This document shows, piece by piece, positions 27,827 to 37,000 of a stretch of 64,000 nucleotides of DNA (positions are counted from its first letter, which is position 1; each line of letters starts with the position of its first letter). The translations under genes and the position numbers were made by a program. This DNA is from Herpetosiphon geysericola. GTDB taxonomy: Bacteria > Chloroflexota > Chloroflexia > Chloroflexales > Herpetosiphonaceae. The DNA is taken from positions 62,001 to 126,000 of the forward strand of contig NZ_LGKP01000005.1 of assembly GCF_001306135.1 (NCBI RefSeq), given 5' to 3'. The notes beneath the pieces were generated by a model that saw only the letters and a program-made list of their open reading frames with translations, searched no databases and had not been told where the DNA came from.

Positions 27827-28198
27827 TTAGTTGGCAGCTGGTTGGTGCAAGCCAATCCGATTGCCTTCGGTATCGATAAAAATTGCCATCCAGCCTTGCG
27901 GGCCGATTGGAGTTTTATCGAGCACAACCGTGCCGCCTGCTGGGGCAATCCGCGCGACGATTTGCTCAAGTTCTTGGCCAGCGTTGAGGTAAATCAGGGT
28001 GCCACCACTGGCGGGTGTTGCATCGTGCGGCGCGACAATGGCTCCACCCACGCCGCGCTGATCGGTAGCAAAAAAGCCATGCGGAATGCCCATAAACTCA
28101 TCTTCGCGAATATCTTGCACGAGGATCGTGCTGTAAAAGCCAACGGCGCGTGAAAAATCGGTGGCTGGAATCTCAAACCAAGTAATTGCGTTGTGCAT
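27827..28198 (-). CDS. VOC (glyoxalase/bleomycin-resistance fold) protein
   Basis: The product is 123 aa starting MHNAITWFEIPATDF, with AGGAGG close upstream of the ATG. Two beta-alpha-beta-beta-beta repeats are recognisable: ATDFSRAVGFYSTIL at the start and an ending FIDTEGNRIGLHQP, which is the usual VOC C-terminal motif. The substrate is unknown; VOC proteins range from dioxygenases to drug-binding proteins. It lies 53 bp downstream of a WYL-domain regulator on the same strand and is probably co-transcribed with it. Confidence 0.85.
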   Translation of the reverse strand: MHNAITWFEIPATDFSRAVGFYSTILVQDIREDEFMGIPHGFFATDQRGVGGAIVAPHDATPASGGTLIYLNAGQELEQIVARIAPAGGTVVLDKTPIGPQGWMAIFIDTEGNRIGLHQPAAN

Positions 28199-28251
28199 AT
28201 GTCCTCCTGAAAATCGATATGCGCTGAGCATAACCCGGCTGAGTGACAACC

Positions 28252-29202
28252 CTATGTCAGTAGCATTTTGGTATTTTGGTAATTTTCCACCATTCGTTCA
28301 ACTTCGGCGGCAAGCAGTTGGCGCAGCGAATCTGGCTCTAAGACCTTTACATGGGCGCCCCAACTGAGCAGCCATTGGCTAACATCGTGTTCGTTGCGGG
28401 CAAGCAGGGTCACCAGCAATCCAGCGTCACATGGCTCGTGAGCCACCGCATAGAACGACGGCTCTTCGCGCACCCAGGCTGCACTTTCATGGTCAAACAA
28501 CACCCTGATGCGTAAGCTTCGATCATTGCGTTGATCCTCGTCGAGGCTGAAGTTGCTGGGGCGTTCAAAGCTGCTGCTCAAAATCCGTAGCTCGGCTATG
28601 CGCTCAATCCGAAAGGCTCGAATAGCTTGACGTAACATACAAAACCCAATAATGTACCAACTTTTGCCCGTATGAATTAAGCCATACGGATTAACTTCGC
28701 GCTCAAGTGCAGCAGCTCCATGGCGGGCTTGATAGATCATGCGGATTTGTTGTTTGGCTACAATTGCGCGCCGGAGTTGCGGCAAGAGGCTGGTTTCGTG
28801 CTGGTTGGCCGCGCCACTTGGCACAAAGCGAATTGTGGCGCGGAGCGATTTAACCTCGGCGCCTTGTTGCTCTGGCAGTGCGCCAGCGATTTTACGTGCT
28901 GCTGCATGGGCCGCTTGGCGATACTCAGCATCAAAGCTTGCTGCCATCAGGTCGGCACCCAAGAGCAACATCATGGCCTCATCGGGGCTAAAGCGCAGGG
29001 GTGGCAAAAAATAGCCTTCAATCAGCGAATAGCCTTGGCCTGCTGCGGCCACCACTGGTACGCCAGCTTCGCAGAGCGCTTGAATATCACGGTAGATAGT
29101 GCGCTTACTTATCTCGAAGGTTTTGGCTAAATCCTCGGCGCGCCGTCGCCCATGCGCCTGCAACTCCAGCACAATCGCGAGCAAACGGTCGGTTCGGTTC
29201 AT
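28252..29202 (-). CDS. WYL-domain transcriptional regulator (YafY/DeoR type)
   Basis: The product is 316 aa from the ATG at 29202, with GGAG upstream. The N-terminal helix-turn-helix is clear in RAEDLAKTFEISKRTIYRDI (about residues 20-39), followed by GVPVVAAAGQGYSLIEGYFLPPL, typical of this family. The middle and C-terminal part carries the WYL-like segment GKSWYIIGFCMLRQ and RIERIAEL. Such regulators sense a ligand or nucleic acid through the WYL domain. Target genes probably include the adjoining VOC gene. Confidence 0.9.
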   Translation of the reverse strand: MNRTDRLLAIVLELQAHGRRRAEDLAKTFEISKRTIYRDIQALCEAGVPVVAAAGQGYSLIEGYFLPPLRFSPDEAMMLLLGADLMAASFDAEYRQAAHAAARKIAGALPEQQGAEVKSLRATIRFVPSGAANQHETSLLPQLRRAIVAKQQIRMIYQARHGAAALEREVNPYGLIHTGKSWYIIGFCMLRQAIRAFRIERIAELRILSSSFERPSNFSLDEDQRNDRSLRIRVLFDHESAAWVREEPSFYAVAHEPCDAGLLVTLLARNEHDVSQWLLSWGAHVKVLEPDSLRQLLAAEVERMVENYQNTKMLLT

Positions 29203-29402
29203 GGCAATGCTCCAACGATCAATTCTACAGGTCAATTCATTCTACGCGAGGAATTCAGCACTGTCATCTTGAGTTTATATTGATACAAATATGTCTGTTT
29301 CGCAGAATTTCCCTGTTACTGTTAAACTAAACCAACAAAAACCAAACCTAAGCTCGGTGTATACTAACACCACAGATGTTGAATTGATCGGGAGGTAGGG
29401 CA

Positions 29403-30440
29403 ATGGCTGGTGTTAATGATTACGAGCTTCTTACGCGATATGTCTATGCTGAGTTAACAACACGATTTGCTGAAGCCGATCCCGCTGTGAGCGTCTCGAT
29501 CCAAGGCAAGGGTGTGCACTGGTCATGTACTATCCAAATTGCAAAGCGCGTATGCACGATTAGCGTTTATCCAAGGGATGTAATGCCCTATTGGATCGGA
29601 TTCCAGAACGCCAACATGCTTGTTGCCGAAGGTTGGACAGCGCACGATAATACTATGTATCGCCCAATTGCTGCATGGTTGCATGGCGCTGATCGCGCTG
29701 AATTATATACCCATGGCGAATTTATTGATCGGGAGATTCGTGCCCTCGGTGATCTTGAAGCTAAGCTTATTGAGCATGATCACGCCCTAAGCGCAATCCT
29801 CACACATGATCTCCAACCCTTCAGTAAGCGAGCGTATGATTTGGTCGCACAAAATCCCACGCGGAGTTGTCGCATCAAATTTTATGGCCACAATCAACAG
29901 CCAGACGCACATTTTCTCTGGGATGACTGCCCACTCTTTCAATTTCCGGTGACCCAGAGTGCTGATCTTGCTGTAATGCTCCGGCGCTGGCTGATCGATT
30001 TGGCGGCACCGAGCGCCCTAGAACAGGAATTTCCGTGGCTTTCAGTCGGCAAACTTGCGCGCTACTATGAAGTTGGGCAAGGGATTGAGGGCGAGTTTAT
30101 CGTAAGCTGGGATCGCATGGCTGTGTTTTACACCAACTTCGATTGGCCGATGGCCCCGATTGGGCATTGCTTTGTCGGAATATTGCGAGATGCAGGCTAT
30201 GATCGGCTTTTTCGGGCAGGCCAATCCTTAGTCACCTTGATCCTATCGCGATCACGGCGGCACAATTTACGAATGGAGCAGGCAAGTATAAGTTTTTTCT
30301 TTCATGCAGATGCGACGATGAATGTGACGCTCAATACGATTGGTGGCCGTAAGGAGCATGTGTTCTACCGTCTACCAGTTGCCCTAACCCCAACCCTCAG
30401 GCAGATGCTCGACCACTTTGCCCGCCAAGCGATCGATTGA
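29403..30440 (+). CDS. Conserved-looking hypothetical protein, 345 aa
   Basis: I do not recognise this protein. The ATG at 29403 is preceded by GGGAGGTAGGG, a strong ribosome site. It is soluble, with no signal peptide or membrane segment, rich in aromatic residues (WIGFQNANML, FLWDDCPLFQF, FYTNFDWPMAP) and of ordinary composition. The 200-bp region upstream is A+T rich and should hold the promoter. A short hairpin follows the stop codon. It is probably single-cistron. Confidence 0.8.
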   Translation: MAGVNDYELLTRYVYAELTTRFAEADPAVSVSIQGKGVHWSCTIQIAKRVCTISVYPRDVMPYWIGFQNANMLVAEGWTAHDNTMYRPIAAWLHGADRAELYTHGEFIDREIRALGDLEAKLIEHDHALSAILTHDLQPFSKRAYDLVAQNPTRSCRIKFYGHNQQPDAHFLWDDCPLFQFPVTQSADLAVMLRRWLIDLAAPSALEQEFPWLSVGKLARYYEVGQGIEGEFIVSWDRMAVFYTNFDWPMAPIGHCFVGILRDAGYDRLFRAGQSLVTLILSRSRRHNLRMEQASISFFFHADATMNVTLNTIGGRKEHVFYRLPVALTPTLRQMLDHFARQAID

Positions 30441-30463
30441 TAAACCACGTGAGGATGGTACAT

Positions 30464-30488
30464 CCCCAACAGTACGTTGCTGTTGGGG
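30464..30488 (+). terminator. Hairpin after the 345-aa gene
   Basis: CCCCAACAG (30464-30472) pairs with CTGTTGGGG (30480-30488) over a 7-nt loop, 24 nt after the stop codon. No U-tract follows, so termination is likely but not certain. Confidence 0.5.
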
Positions 30489-30605
30489 TGAATTATATGC
30501 CTGTACAATAGTGAGAAGGCTAGACACTCAAGGGACAAAAGTATGCTTGAAATACCAATATCTCAACCTATAGTTGTGATATAGCTTGTTTCTTGGAGGT
30601 GGCTG

Positions 30606-31979
30606 ATGAATCCGACACCCTATATGGGCATGTATCAAGGCAAACATTATAGTCAGTATAGTGATACGATTCGTGGATTGTTGCAGACCAAAGACTTTCA
30701 TTTAGCTGAAAAAATGCTGCTCGATCTTATCCCAATTATTGAAGCAAGTTCATTGCAATCACGAAAAGCTGATGTCTGGATGTATTATCAGCTGCTAGCC
30801 GAAATTTATTATTTGATTCAGGAATTTGGGAATGAATACGCAGTGATTGAGCGCTATCTCCAGTTGATGGTTGCGCTTGGTGGGATTGCCCATCCACAGG
30901 CACTCCAGCGACGTTCGCAATTACAGGAATCCGTTGCGTCACCATTGTTGGCGACGAATACGGTGACGCATAAGCTGCCGCCATTTGGTCAAGCACCAAC
31001 ACATGGGCTAGGCTATCCGCTCCAGCAAGCAGCAACCGTCGTTCCAGTCAGTTATTATCCAGTTCAGATGAAACCAACCGTTATTTATCAGCAAGCACCA
31101 GCCATAAGACCAGCTAAAAAATCAATCTCATGCCTCTCGTTGATTCTGAGTGTTGTTCTCGTTTTTGCCTGTATTGGGTTTGGCTTATCGCTCTCAGGGC
31201 AATCGTCTAGTCGATCGGCTTCATCAAACTATTCTGTTGCTTCATATAAACCAACCACCAGACCAGGGTCACGGAGCGCGCCAACTGTCACTCCCAAACC
31301 GAAACCAAGCCCAACCGCAGTGCCATTGGTCGGGACAATGACGAAAACTGGGAATTTTCGTAATGCTCCAACGACCGATGCTGACATTATCGAAACCCTC
31401 GCAGCAAATACACCTTTAACCCTGCTAAGCCAACTCACCGTGGCTGATAGTCAGTGGTATCGGGTTAAAACCGAGCAGCATGAAGGTTGGGTCAGTGGCT
31501 CATTACTGACCATTGAGCCTGCAATTAGTGCCATGGTGCCGCAAGAAACCCATGCAACATGGCAATTTCTCATTGCCCCACCACAAGGTACATGGTGTGC
31601 TGATAGTGATGAGGTTCGGGTTTGTGGCTATGATTTCCGCTATGTTTCGCAAATTGGCTATAGCTATGCACCCAAAGGTTATCGCTATATTGCGTTTGGG
31701 ATAATGGTTGCTAACACAACCGACCGTGATGTAATGGTAAATCCCTTAGATGTGTCGATGGTGATGAAAGGCAATCGCACCTATGCCTATGCAAGTGAAA
31801 CATTTAGTTATTGGTCAAGCCCACTAGAGGCAGTAACGGTTGCCCCAAACGATCATGTAACTGGTGGCATTGTGTTTCTTGTGCCCAACGATGTGCCAGT
31901 TGAACGGATTATTTATCGCGGCCTATTGCTTGATACAGTTACGCTTGATTTGCGCGAAGAACCTTTTAGCAAGGAATAA
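30606..31979 (+). CDS. Membrane-anchored SH3b protein with C-terminal DUF4352-like domain
   Basis: The product is 457 aa with GGAGG upstream. Residues 1-110 are helical and TPR-like (AEKMLLDLIPIIEASSLQ). One membrane segment follows near residue 180 (LSLILSVVLVFACIGFGLSL), then a Pro/Thr/Ser linker. A bacterial SH3 domain at about 240-300 includes GNFRNAPTTDADI and EGWVSGSLL. The last 140 residues (YAPKGYRYIAFGIMVANTT) resemble the beta-sandwich DUF4352 family of exported lipoproteins. It probably has cytosolic TPR-like and extracytoplasmic SH3 parts. Function unknown; envelope sensing or binding is a guess. Confidence 0.85.
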   Translation: MNPTPYMGMYQGKHYSQYSDTIRGLLQTKDFHLAEKMLLDLIPIIEASSLQSRKADVWMYYQLLAEIYYLIQEFGNEYAVIERYLQLMVALGGIAHPQALQRRSQLQESVASPLLATNTVTHKLPPFGQAPTHGLGYPLQQAATVVPVSYYPVQMKPTVIYQQAPAIRPAKKSISCLSLILSVVLVFACIGFGLSLSGQSSSRSASSNYSVASYKPTTRPGSRSAPTVTPKPKPSPTAVPLVGTMTKTGNFRNAPTTDADIIETLAANTPLTLLSQLTVADSQWYRVKTEQHEGWVSGSLLTIEPAISAMVPQETHATWQFLIAPPQGTWCADSDEVRVCGYDFRYVSQIGYSYAPKGYRYIAFGIMVANTTDRDVMVNPLDVSMVMKGNRTYAYASETFSYWSSPLEAVTVAPNDHVTGGIVFLVPNDVPVERIIYRGLLLDTVTLDLREEPFSKE

Positions 31980-32090
31980 ACTTCACTACGTTAGCTCCGA
32001 GTTTCGCCATGTAGGCGCAGGTTGTTATCCCAAATTTGCACTTTTAACGTATACTGTTGCGCGTGCAAGTGTTCACATGGGAGGCGACCA

Positions 32091-33113
32091 GTGCCAAGTA
32101 AAATTGACCCCAATGATTGGGATGCGAACTTTTCGGCTAAGGGGCCGCGTCAACAAGGCCCACTCGGTGTTTTGCTGCAAACCTTATTAGTGCTTGGAAT
32201 TGCTGGTGGCTTAGGCTATGGGGTTTGGCTGCTGAATCAGAGCCTTGATGAGCAAAATGCTGCCAATAATGCAACGGCTACAGCGGTTGCGCCCACAATG
32301 TTTGCCCGTGCAACCCAACGGGCGCTCCAAGCGACCCAAGCGGCGATTCCAACCGCAACCCCCAATTTGCCGCTTGGGCGCTCGTTGGCAACAACGCCTT
32401 TACGCTTTGAGCCAGATGAACGCTCAGGCTCGAAAGGCAATATCAACCCCAACGATAGCCTGCAATATATCGAATCGCGCGAGGTTAATGGCGTCGTTTG
32501 GTGGAACGTTCGGCTTGCTGAGCGCGCCAACACCGATTTACCCGCCGCCGATCTTGGCACTAACGGCTGGGTTGTGGCCACAAGCGTGACTGAGCCAAGC
32601 GCACCACCACCAGTTGTTGCTGATGCAACGGCTGTGCCTGCTGGCCCAATTGATTTGCCAACCGCACCCATTGACCCAAGTAGTGTGATTTTGACCCGCA
32701 ATAGCAACACCAATATGAGCGTGTCGCATCCACAGGCTTGGACTGAATATGTGATTGGTGACGACCTAGCGGTCTTTTTCTCGACCGCAACCGATGGTGA
32801 GCAAGGGATCTTGGCGCGCAAGGTTATTGGCAAAAGCGAAGATGCTGCTGGGATTCAAGCGGCAATCGAGGAAACGATTAATCTCTTGGCTGCACCCAAT
32901 ACCCAACGCGAATATGTTATCAATGCTTCTGAGGGAACTGTGAAATTTGTGCGAGTTGTGCGGAGCCAAGAGGCAAAAATTCAGGCTTTTGTGACGGTTA
33001 AACCAGGCCCTGGTGGTAGTTTGGGGGTGATTGTTAGCTTCGTGCCAGAATCTGGCTATGCAGCAAATGAAGCTATTTTGCAGCAAATGGCTCGCAATGC
33101 AATTGTGCAATAA
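32091..33113 (+). CDS. Membrane-anchored SH3-like envelope protein
   Basis: The product is 340 aa from the GTG at 32091, which has GGGAGG six nt upstream; longer starts lack a ribosome site. A hydrophilic N-terminus (MPSKIDPNDWDANFS) precedes one membrane segment at about 28-48, then an Ala/Thr/Pro linker. An SH3-like module covers about 105-165 (RFEPDERSGSKGNI, GTNGWVVATSV), and a C-terminal domain of about 140 residues (MSVSHPQAWTEYVIGD) looks like a PsbP- or Mog1-like fold. It resembles the preceding gene in layout but not in sequence. No function can be assigned. Confidence 0.85.
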   Translation: MPSKIDPNDWDANFSAKGPRQQGPLGVLLQTLLVLGIAGGLGYGVWLLNQSLDEQNAANNATATAVAPTMFARATQRALQATQAAIPTATPNLPLGRSLATTPLRFEPDERSGSKGNINPNDSLQYIESREVNGVVWWNVRLAERANTDLPAADLGTNGWVVATSVTEPSAPPPVVADATAVPAGPIDLPTAPIDPSSVILTRNSNTNMSVSHPQAWTEYVIGDDLAVFFSTATDGEQGILARKVIGKSEDAAGIQAAIEETINLLAAPNTQREYVINASEGTVKFVRVVRSQEAKIQAFVTVKPGPGGSLGVIVSFVPESGYAANEAILQQMARNAIVQ

Positions 33114-33121
33114 CGATGTGC

Positions 33122-33156
33122 AGCAGGTGGCTTGCAGCTAGCAACACCTGCTTTTT
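33122..33156 (+). terminator. Intrinsic terminator
   Basis: AGCAGGTG (33122-33129) pairs with CACCTGCT (33145-33152) and a run of T follows directly. It ends the transcript of the SH3-like gene 9 nt after its stop codon. Confidence 0.8.
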
Positions 33157-33221
33157 GCTAGTGGCATATGCTATGCTATGCGACTGAACGAATGTCGCAG
33201 TTTAAAGGCGGTTAACCATCT

Positions 33222-35177
33222 ATGGCACATGAGGCAAAGCAACCACTTGATCAGGCAGCCAACCAGCATGACGATCACAATCATGAGCATGGCTCGCATC
33301 ACCGTCCAGCGCCGACCGGGCGTTATCTTGCGCTGCTTTCCTTGTCAGCGCTGGGTATTGTCTACGGCGATATTGGTACCTCACCACTCTATGCAATGCG
33401 CGAAAGTTTCCATGCGAGTCACGGCCTTGCGCTGACTCCAGCCAATATTCTTGGGGTTGTCTCGCTGATTTTCTGGGCCTTGGTCACGGTCGTCACGATT
33501 AAGTATTTGATCTTTATCGTCAAGGCCGATAACCGCGGCGAGGGTGGCATTTTGGCCCTGACTGCGTTGGCAACGCCGATTAAACAGATTGGCACAAGCG
33601 GTAAAAAATGGGTCGTGTTGTTGGGGGTTTTTGGCGCGGCACTGCTCTATGGCGATGGCATTATTACCCCAGCGATCTCAGTGCTTAGTTCGATTGAGGG
33701 CTTAAATGTTGCGACAGACTTCTTTGAACCCTATATTATTCCGCTGACTATTCTGATCTTGATTGGGTTGTTTTTGATTCAGCGCTTTGGCACAGCCTTG
33801 GTTGGTAAACTCTTTGGGCCAATTACCTTGCTATGGTTTACGGTGCTTGCTGTGCTTGGGGTCGTCAATATTATTCACGAGCCAGGCGTCATTCGGGCGA
33901 TCAACCCGCTGTATGGCTGGGAGTTTTTTCAGAATAACGGCTGGAAGGGCTTTCTGGTGCTGGGCAGCGTGTTCTTGGTGGTGACAGGCGGTGAAGCGCT
34001 GTATGCCGACATGGGCCACTTCGGGCGGCGACCAATTCGAGTTGCTTGGTATGTGGTGGTGCTGCCGGCCTTGTTGCTTAACTATATGGGCCAAGCGGCG
34101 TTGCTCATTCGCGAGCCAGAAGCGGTCGAGCATTCGTTTTTTCGCATGGCTCCCTCATGGGCATTGTACCCGCTGGTTATTCTGGCGACGCTGGCAACCG
34201 TGATTGCCTCGCAGGCCCTGATCTCAGGTGCGTTTTCGATTACGATGCAGGCCAGCCAACTGGGGTTTTTGCCACGTACCCGCACGTTGCACACCTCGCG
34301 CACTGAATATGGCCAAATCTACATTCCAGTGGTTAACTGGTTGCTGATGGTTGCTTGTATTCTGGTCGTGATTGCCTTCCAAACTTCATCGAATTTGGCT
34401 GCTGCCTATGGAATTGCTGTCACCTCGACGATGGCAATTACCTCGATTATTTTCTATGTGGTGGCCCGCGAACACTGGGGTTGGAGTGGGTTGAAGGCTG
34501 GCTCGCTGACTGGTTTCTTTTTGGTGATTGATATGGCCTTCTTGATTGCTAATGCAGTCAAAATCCCGCATGGTGGCTGGTTCCCCTTGGTGGTTGCAGT
34601 GGTCTTGTTTACGATCATGACTACCTGGAAGCGCGGTCAGCATCTGGTGGCCGCACGCGCCAGCAGCGATCAATTGCTTTCTGAATTGACCAACCGGATT
34701 ACTCACGATCCGCCAGTGCGGGTGCCTGGAACTGCAATTTTCCTCAGTGCGCGGCGTGATGGTGCACCTGAGGCGTTATTGGCCAACATGCGCCACAATG
34801 GGGTGTTGCATCAACATATTTTGCTGGTGACCGTTGAATATCGCCAAGTGCCTCACGTTGAAGAGCACGAACGCTTTTTGCTTGGCGAGGCCAGCCATGG
34901 CTTTCAGACCTTGACGATTTTCTTTGGCTTTATGGAAGATCCTGATGTACCGAACGCCTTGGCCAAGGCTGTTATCCCTGGGCTTCCATTCGACCCCGAG
35001 CAAACCACCTATTTCGTCAATCGCACGAAGGTGATTGCAACCAAGCAGCTGCCTGGCATGGCGCTTTGGCGCGAACGGCTGTATGCAGTTATGCTGCAAA
35101 ACTCAACCAGTGCTGCCGATTTTTTCAGCTTGCCACCAACCGCAACTATTGAGATTGGCACGCGGGTCGAAGTTTAA
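33222..35177 (+). CDS. kup: Kup-type potassium uptake protein
   Basis: The product is 651 aa, the usual length for the KUP/HAK family. After a His-rich N-terminus (HDDHNHEHGSHH) comes the signature LGIVYGDIGTSPLYAMRES, then about twelve membrane segments with GEGGILAL, GDGIITPAISVLS and GGEALYADMGHFG. A hydrophilic C-terminal domain of about 180 residues completes it. It takes up K+ together with protons across the inner membrane. It appears to be a single gene, with a hairpin terminator immediately downstream. The His-rich leader is unusual and might bind metal, but no role can be shown. Confidence 0.97.
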   Translation: MAHEAKQPLDQAANQHDDHNHEHGSHHRPAPTGRYLALLSLSALGIVYGDIGTSPLYAMRESFHASHGLALTPANILGVVSLIFWALVTVVTIKYLIFIVKADNRGEGGILALTALATPIKQIGTSGKKWVVLLGVFGAALLYGDGIITPAISVLSSIEGLNVATDFFEPYIIPLTILILIGLFLIQRFGTALVGKLFGPITLLWFTVLAVLGVVNIIHEPGVIRAINPLYGWEFFQNNGWKGFLVLGSVFLVVTGGEALYADMGHFGRRPIRVAWYVVVLPALLLNYMGQAALLIREPEAVEHSFFRMAPSWALYPLVILATLATVIASQALISGAFSITMQASQLGFLPRTRTLHTSRTEYGQIYIPVVNWLLMVACILVVIAFQTSSNLAAAYGIAVTSTMAITSIIFYVVAREHWGWSGLKAGSLTGFFLVIDMAFLIANAVKIPHGGWFPLVVAVVLFTIMTTWKRGQHLVAARASSDQLLSELTNRITHDPPVRVPGTAIFLSARRDGAPEALLANMRHNGVLHQHILLVTVEYRQVPHVEEHERFLLGEASHGFQTLTIFFGFMEDPDVPNALAKAVIPGLPFDPEQTTYFVNRTKVIATKQLPGMALWRERLYAVMLQNSTSAADFFSLPPTATIEIGTRVEV

Positions 35178-35198
35178 AGCTTCGATTGCTTGAAAATG

Positions 35199-35228
35199 CA
35201 GGCTTGTGGAATCTTTGCCACAAGCCTG
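35199..35228 (+). terminator. Terminator hairpin after kup
   Basis: CAGGCTTGTGG (35199-35209) pairs perfectly with CCACAAGCCTG (35218-35228), loop 8 nt, 21 nt after the kup stop. The remaining sequence to 35514 (about 285 bp) shows no gene. Confidence 0.75.
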
Positions 35229-35514
35229 TTGCATTTAATCTAGCTGTATTCAGTAAGGTAAAGCCAGAACTGCCGACCCTGCCAAATTGAAATTGAAAAT
35301 GTGGCAGCCCATCCAGTAGCGCAGTCAGGCCATAAAACAATTTGAGGCTAGTATCAAGTGTATTGGGCATATTAATTCACACCGATCACTATGATTAAAC
35401 AAAGAAACCCATAGAAAAATAAACTTGGCATAAGATTTTGGAGCGTTTGGCTTCTGCTCTAGTTTACCTTGAGAATTTCCACGGTTTCTCCTCCAAACTG
35501 CTGGTTGGTTCAGT

Positions 35515-36285
35515 TTATGGTTGCATTCGCGGATCGTGGGTTGGGTCGAGATACATTTCTGGGCAGCCCGATTCAATTGCTTCTGGACGATATTCGTAGT
35601 GCCAAACTTCGTTACCATAGATTTGACATAATCCGAAATTATCCCCATGCTGAATCAGCCAATCGAGGGCTTTGTAGGGGCCAATATCGACCGCTAAGCC
35701 AGCAACGTGGGTTGAGGTTGCTGGGCTAGCAACCCAACGTGCAGCTTCAGCTTCAGAACCATAATTAATGATTGCCTCCTGCAACAGTTGATTCTGATAG
35801 GCTGGCGATCGCCAGCCACTGGTTACATAGAACACAACATCATTTTCGGCAGCGTCGTTGGCCGCTTGGCGCAACGCATGCAACAGGGCTGGGTCAAGGT
35901 TGGCGATTGCTGGCAGATCGCTATCGAACACAGTTGTGCCCTCAGGAACCACGCCATCAGCAATCCCAATCTCGCCATCTTGGGCAAACTGCGGCGGATC
36001 GTTGGGCGGCGCGGGTATTTCGCTGGGTGGCGTTGGTTCGCTGGTTGCTTCAAGCTGCGGCGTGGCGGTTGCTGGCACTGCGGTTGCAGCAGCTGGCTGC
36101 GGCGATGGAAGCAAGGTCAGGGCGGTCTCGGTTGGTGGGCCGTCAAGAATCGCGGTTTGGTCGAACCCTGGCATCCGAAGTTGCAAGCTGCGGAATGCGC
36201 CAAACGCTGCGACGCTGAGCAATCCAGCTATTAGCAACCAGATAATCCGACGACTTGGATTTTGGGTTGGTTTGTGATACATCAT
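35515..36285 (-). CDS. M15 family D-Ala-D-Ala carboxypeptidase (VanY-like), membrane-anchored
   Basis: The product is 256 aa from MMYHKPTQ at 36285. A membrane anchor at about 14-32 (IIWLLIAGLLSVAAFGAF) leads to a Pro/Thr-rich linker and then the peptidase domain from about 110. Zinc and catalytic motifs are STHVAGLAVDIG and NEVWHYEYRP, the SxHxxGxAxD and ExxWH patterns of the family, with TSGWRSPAYQNQ before them. It should trim peptidoglycan stem peptides outside the membrane. It is divergent from a response-regulator gene whose start region is duplicated downstream. The 5' end of this gene lies inside that duplication. Confidence 0.92.
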   Translation of the reverse strand: MMYHKPTQNPSRRIIWLLIAGLLSVAAFGAFRSLQLRMPGFDQTAILDGPPTETALTLLPSPQPAAATAVPATATPQLEATSEPTPPSEIPAPPNDPPQFAQDGEIGIADGVVPEGTTVFDSDLPAIANLDPALLHALRQAANDAAENDVVFYVTSGWRSPAYQNQLLQEAIINYGSEAEAARWVASPATSTHVAGLAVDIGPYKALDWLIQHGDNFGLCQIYGNEVWHYEYRPEAIESGCPEMYLDPTHDPRMQP

Positions 36286-36648
36286 TGCACTAGGGTACCA
36301 AGGTTGGGGTTGCCAGAATGTATCGAAATTTGAATATGTTGCCGATATGGTCGGGCTGCTATACTGTGCGCTATTAATGAACAGGAGCATTTGCCCATGC
36401 GGGTTTTAATTGTTGAAGATGAACCGTATTTGGCCGAGGCGATACGTGATGGCTTGCGTTTGGCAGCAATTGCCGCCGATATTGCCGGTGATGGCAACAC
36501 TGCACTGGAGTTATTAGATCTCAACAGCTACGATATTGTGGTGCTTGACCGCGATATTCCTGGCCCTTCTGGCGATGAGATAGCCAAATTTATTGTTGGC
36601 TCTGGCAGTGGCATGCCAATTCTCATGTTGACTGCTGCCGATCGGCTT
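36233..36648. repeat. 416-bp direct repeat, left copy
   Basis: This segment covers the first codons of the carboxypeptidase gene, the divergent promoter and the first 84 codons of the response regulator. It recurs at 37853-38268 with an offset of exactly 1620 bp. By eye about 21 positions differ (about 95% identity), and about 120 bp around 36361-36480 are identical. Homology starts at AGCAACCAG and ends at GGCTT. Confidence 0.95.
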
Positions 36649-36696
36649 ATTTGCAACAGAATGATGTTCTCACCTCGTTTCACTAAGCCCGAGTAA
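36397..36696 (+). pseudogene. Truncated response regulator receiver domain
   Basis: The first 84 codons match the intact response regulator at 38017 almost exactly (MRVLIVEDEPYLAEAIRDGL, then LTAADRL). After this the frame runs into unrelated sequence (ICNRMMF) and stops at residue 99. It keeps the phosphorylation-site region but lacks the last part of the receiver and the whole DNA-binding domain. It has the same AGGAG ribosome site, so a short, probably unstable protein could still be made. It is the product of the duplication that brought in the nuclease-like gene. Confidence 0.9.
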
Positions 36697-37000
36697 CCAA
36701 TTCATAATACACTTGCAATCAATGATTACCAGGCTTTTGAGAACGCTAATAGCACATTAGCGATAGCAGTAATTATAAATAAAGCATTTTGCATCAGTAG
36801 CGTACTGTGCAATACTTTTTTCAATTGATGGCAACAGAACCAATCGGAATAACATTGACTCATTTTTGTATGCCAAGTAAAATAATGGCTGTACTACTTT
36901 GGCACACAAACCTTAGGGTTCTATACAATATGGTAGAGGTAAAATATGGTAGATAACTATCTGTACGATATTTTGTCACGAGTTGGAGTGAAATAGTAAA
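36697..37000. other. AT-rich spacer inside the insertion
   Basis: About 300 bp with clearly lower G+C than the flanking genes and no gene. It probably carries the promoter of the DUF6602-like gene. TATGGTAGAGGTAAA and ATATGGTAGATAA form a short degenerate repeat near 36929-36956. Confidence 0.5.

Noticed and set aside
33270-33310. Metal-sensing role for the His-rich start of Kup
   Set aside because: The stretch is short and in a disordered leader; there is no supporting context.
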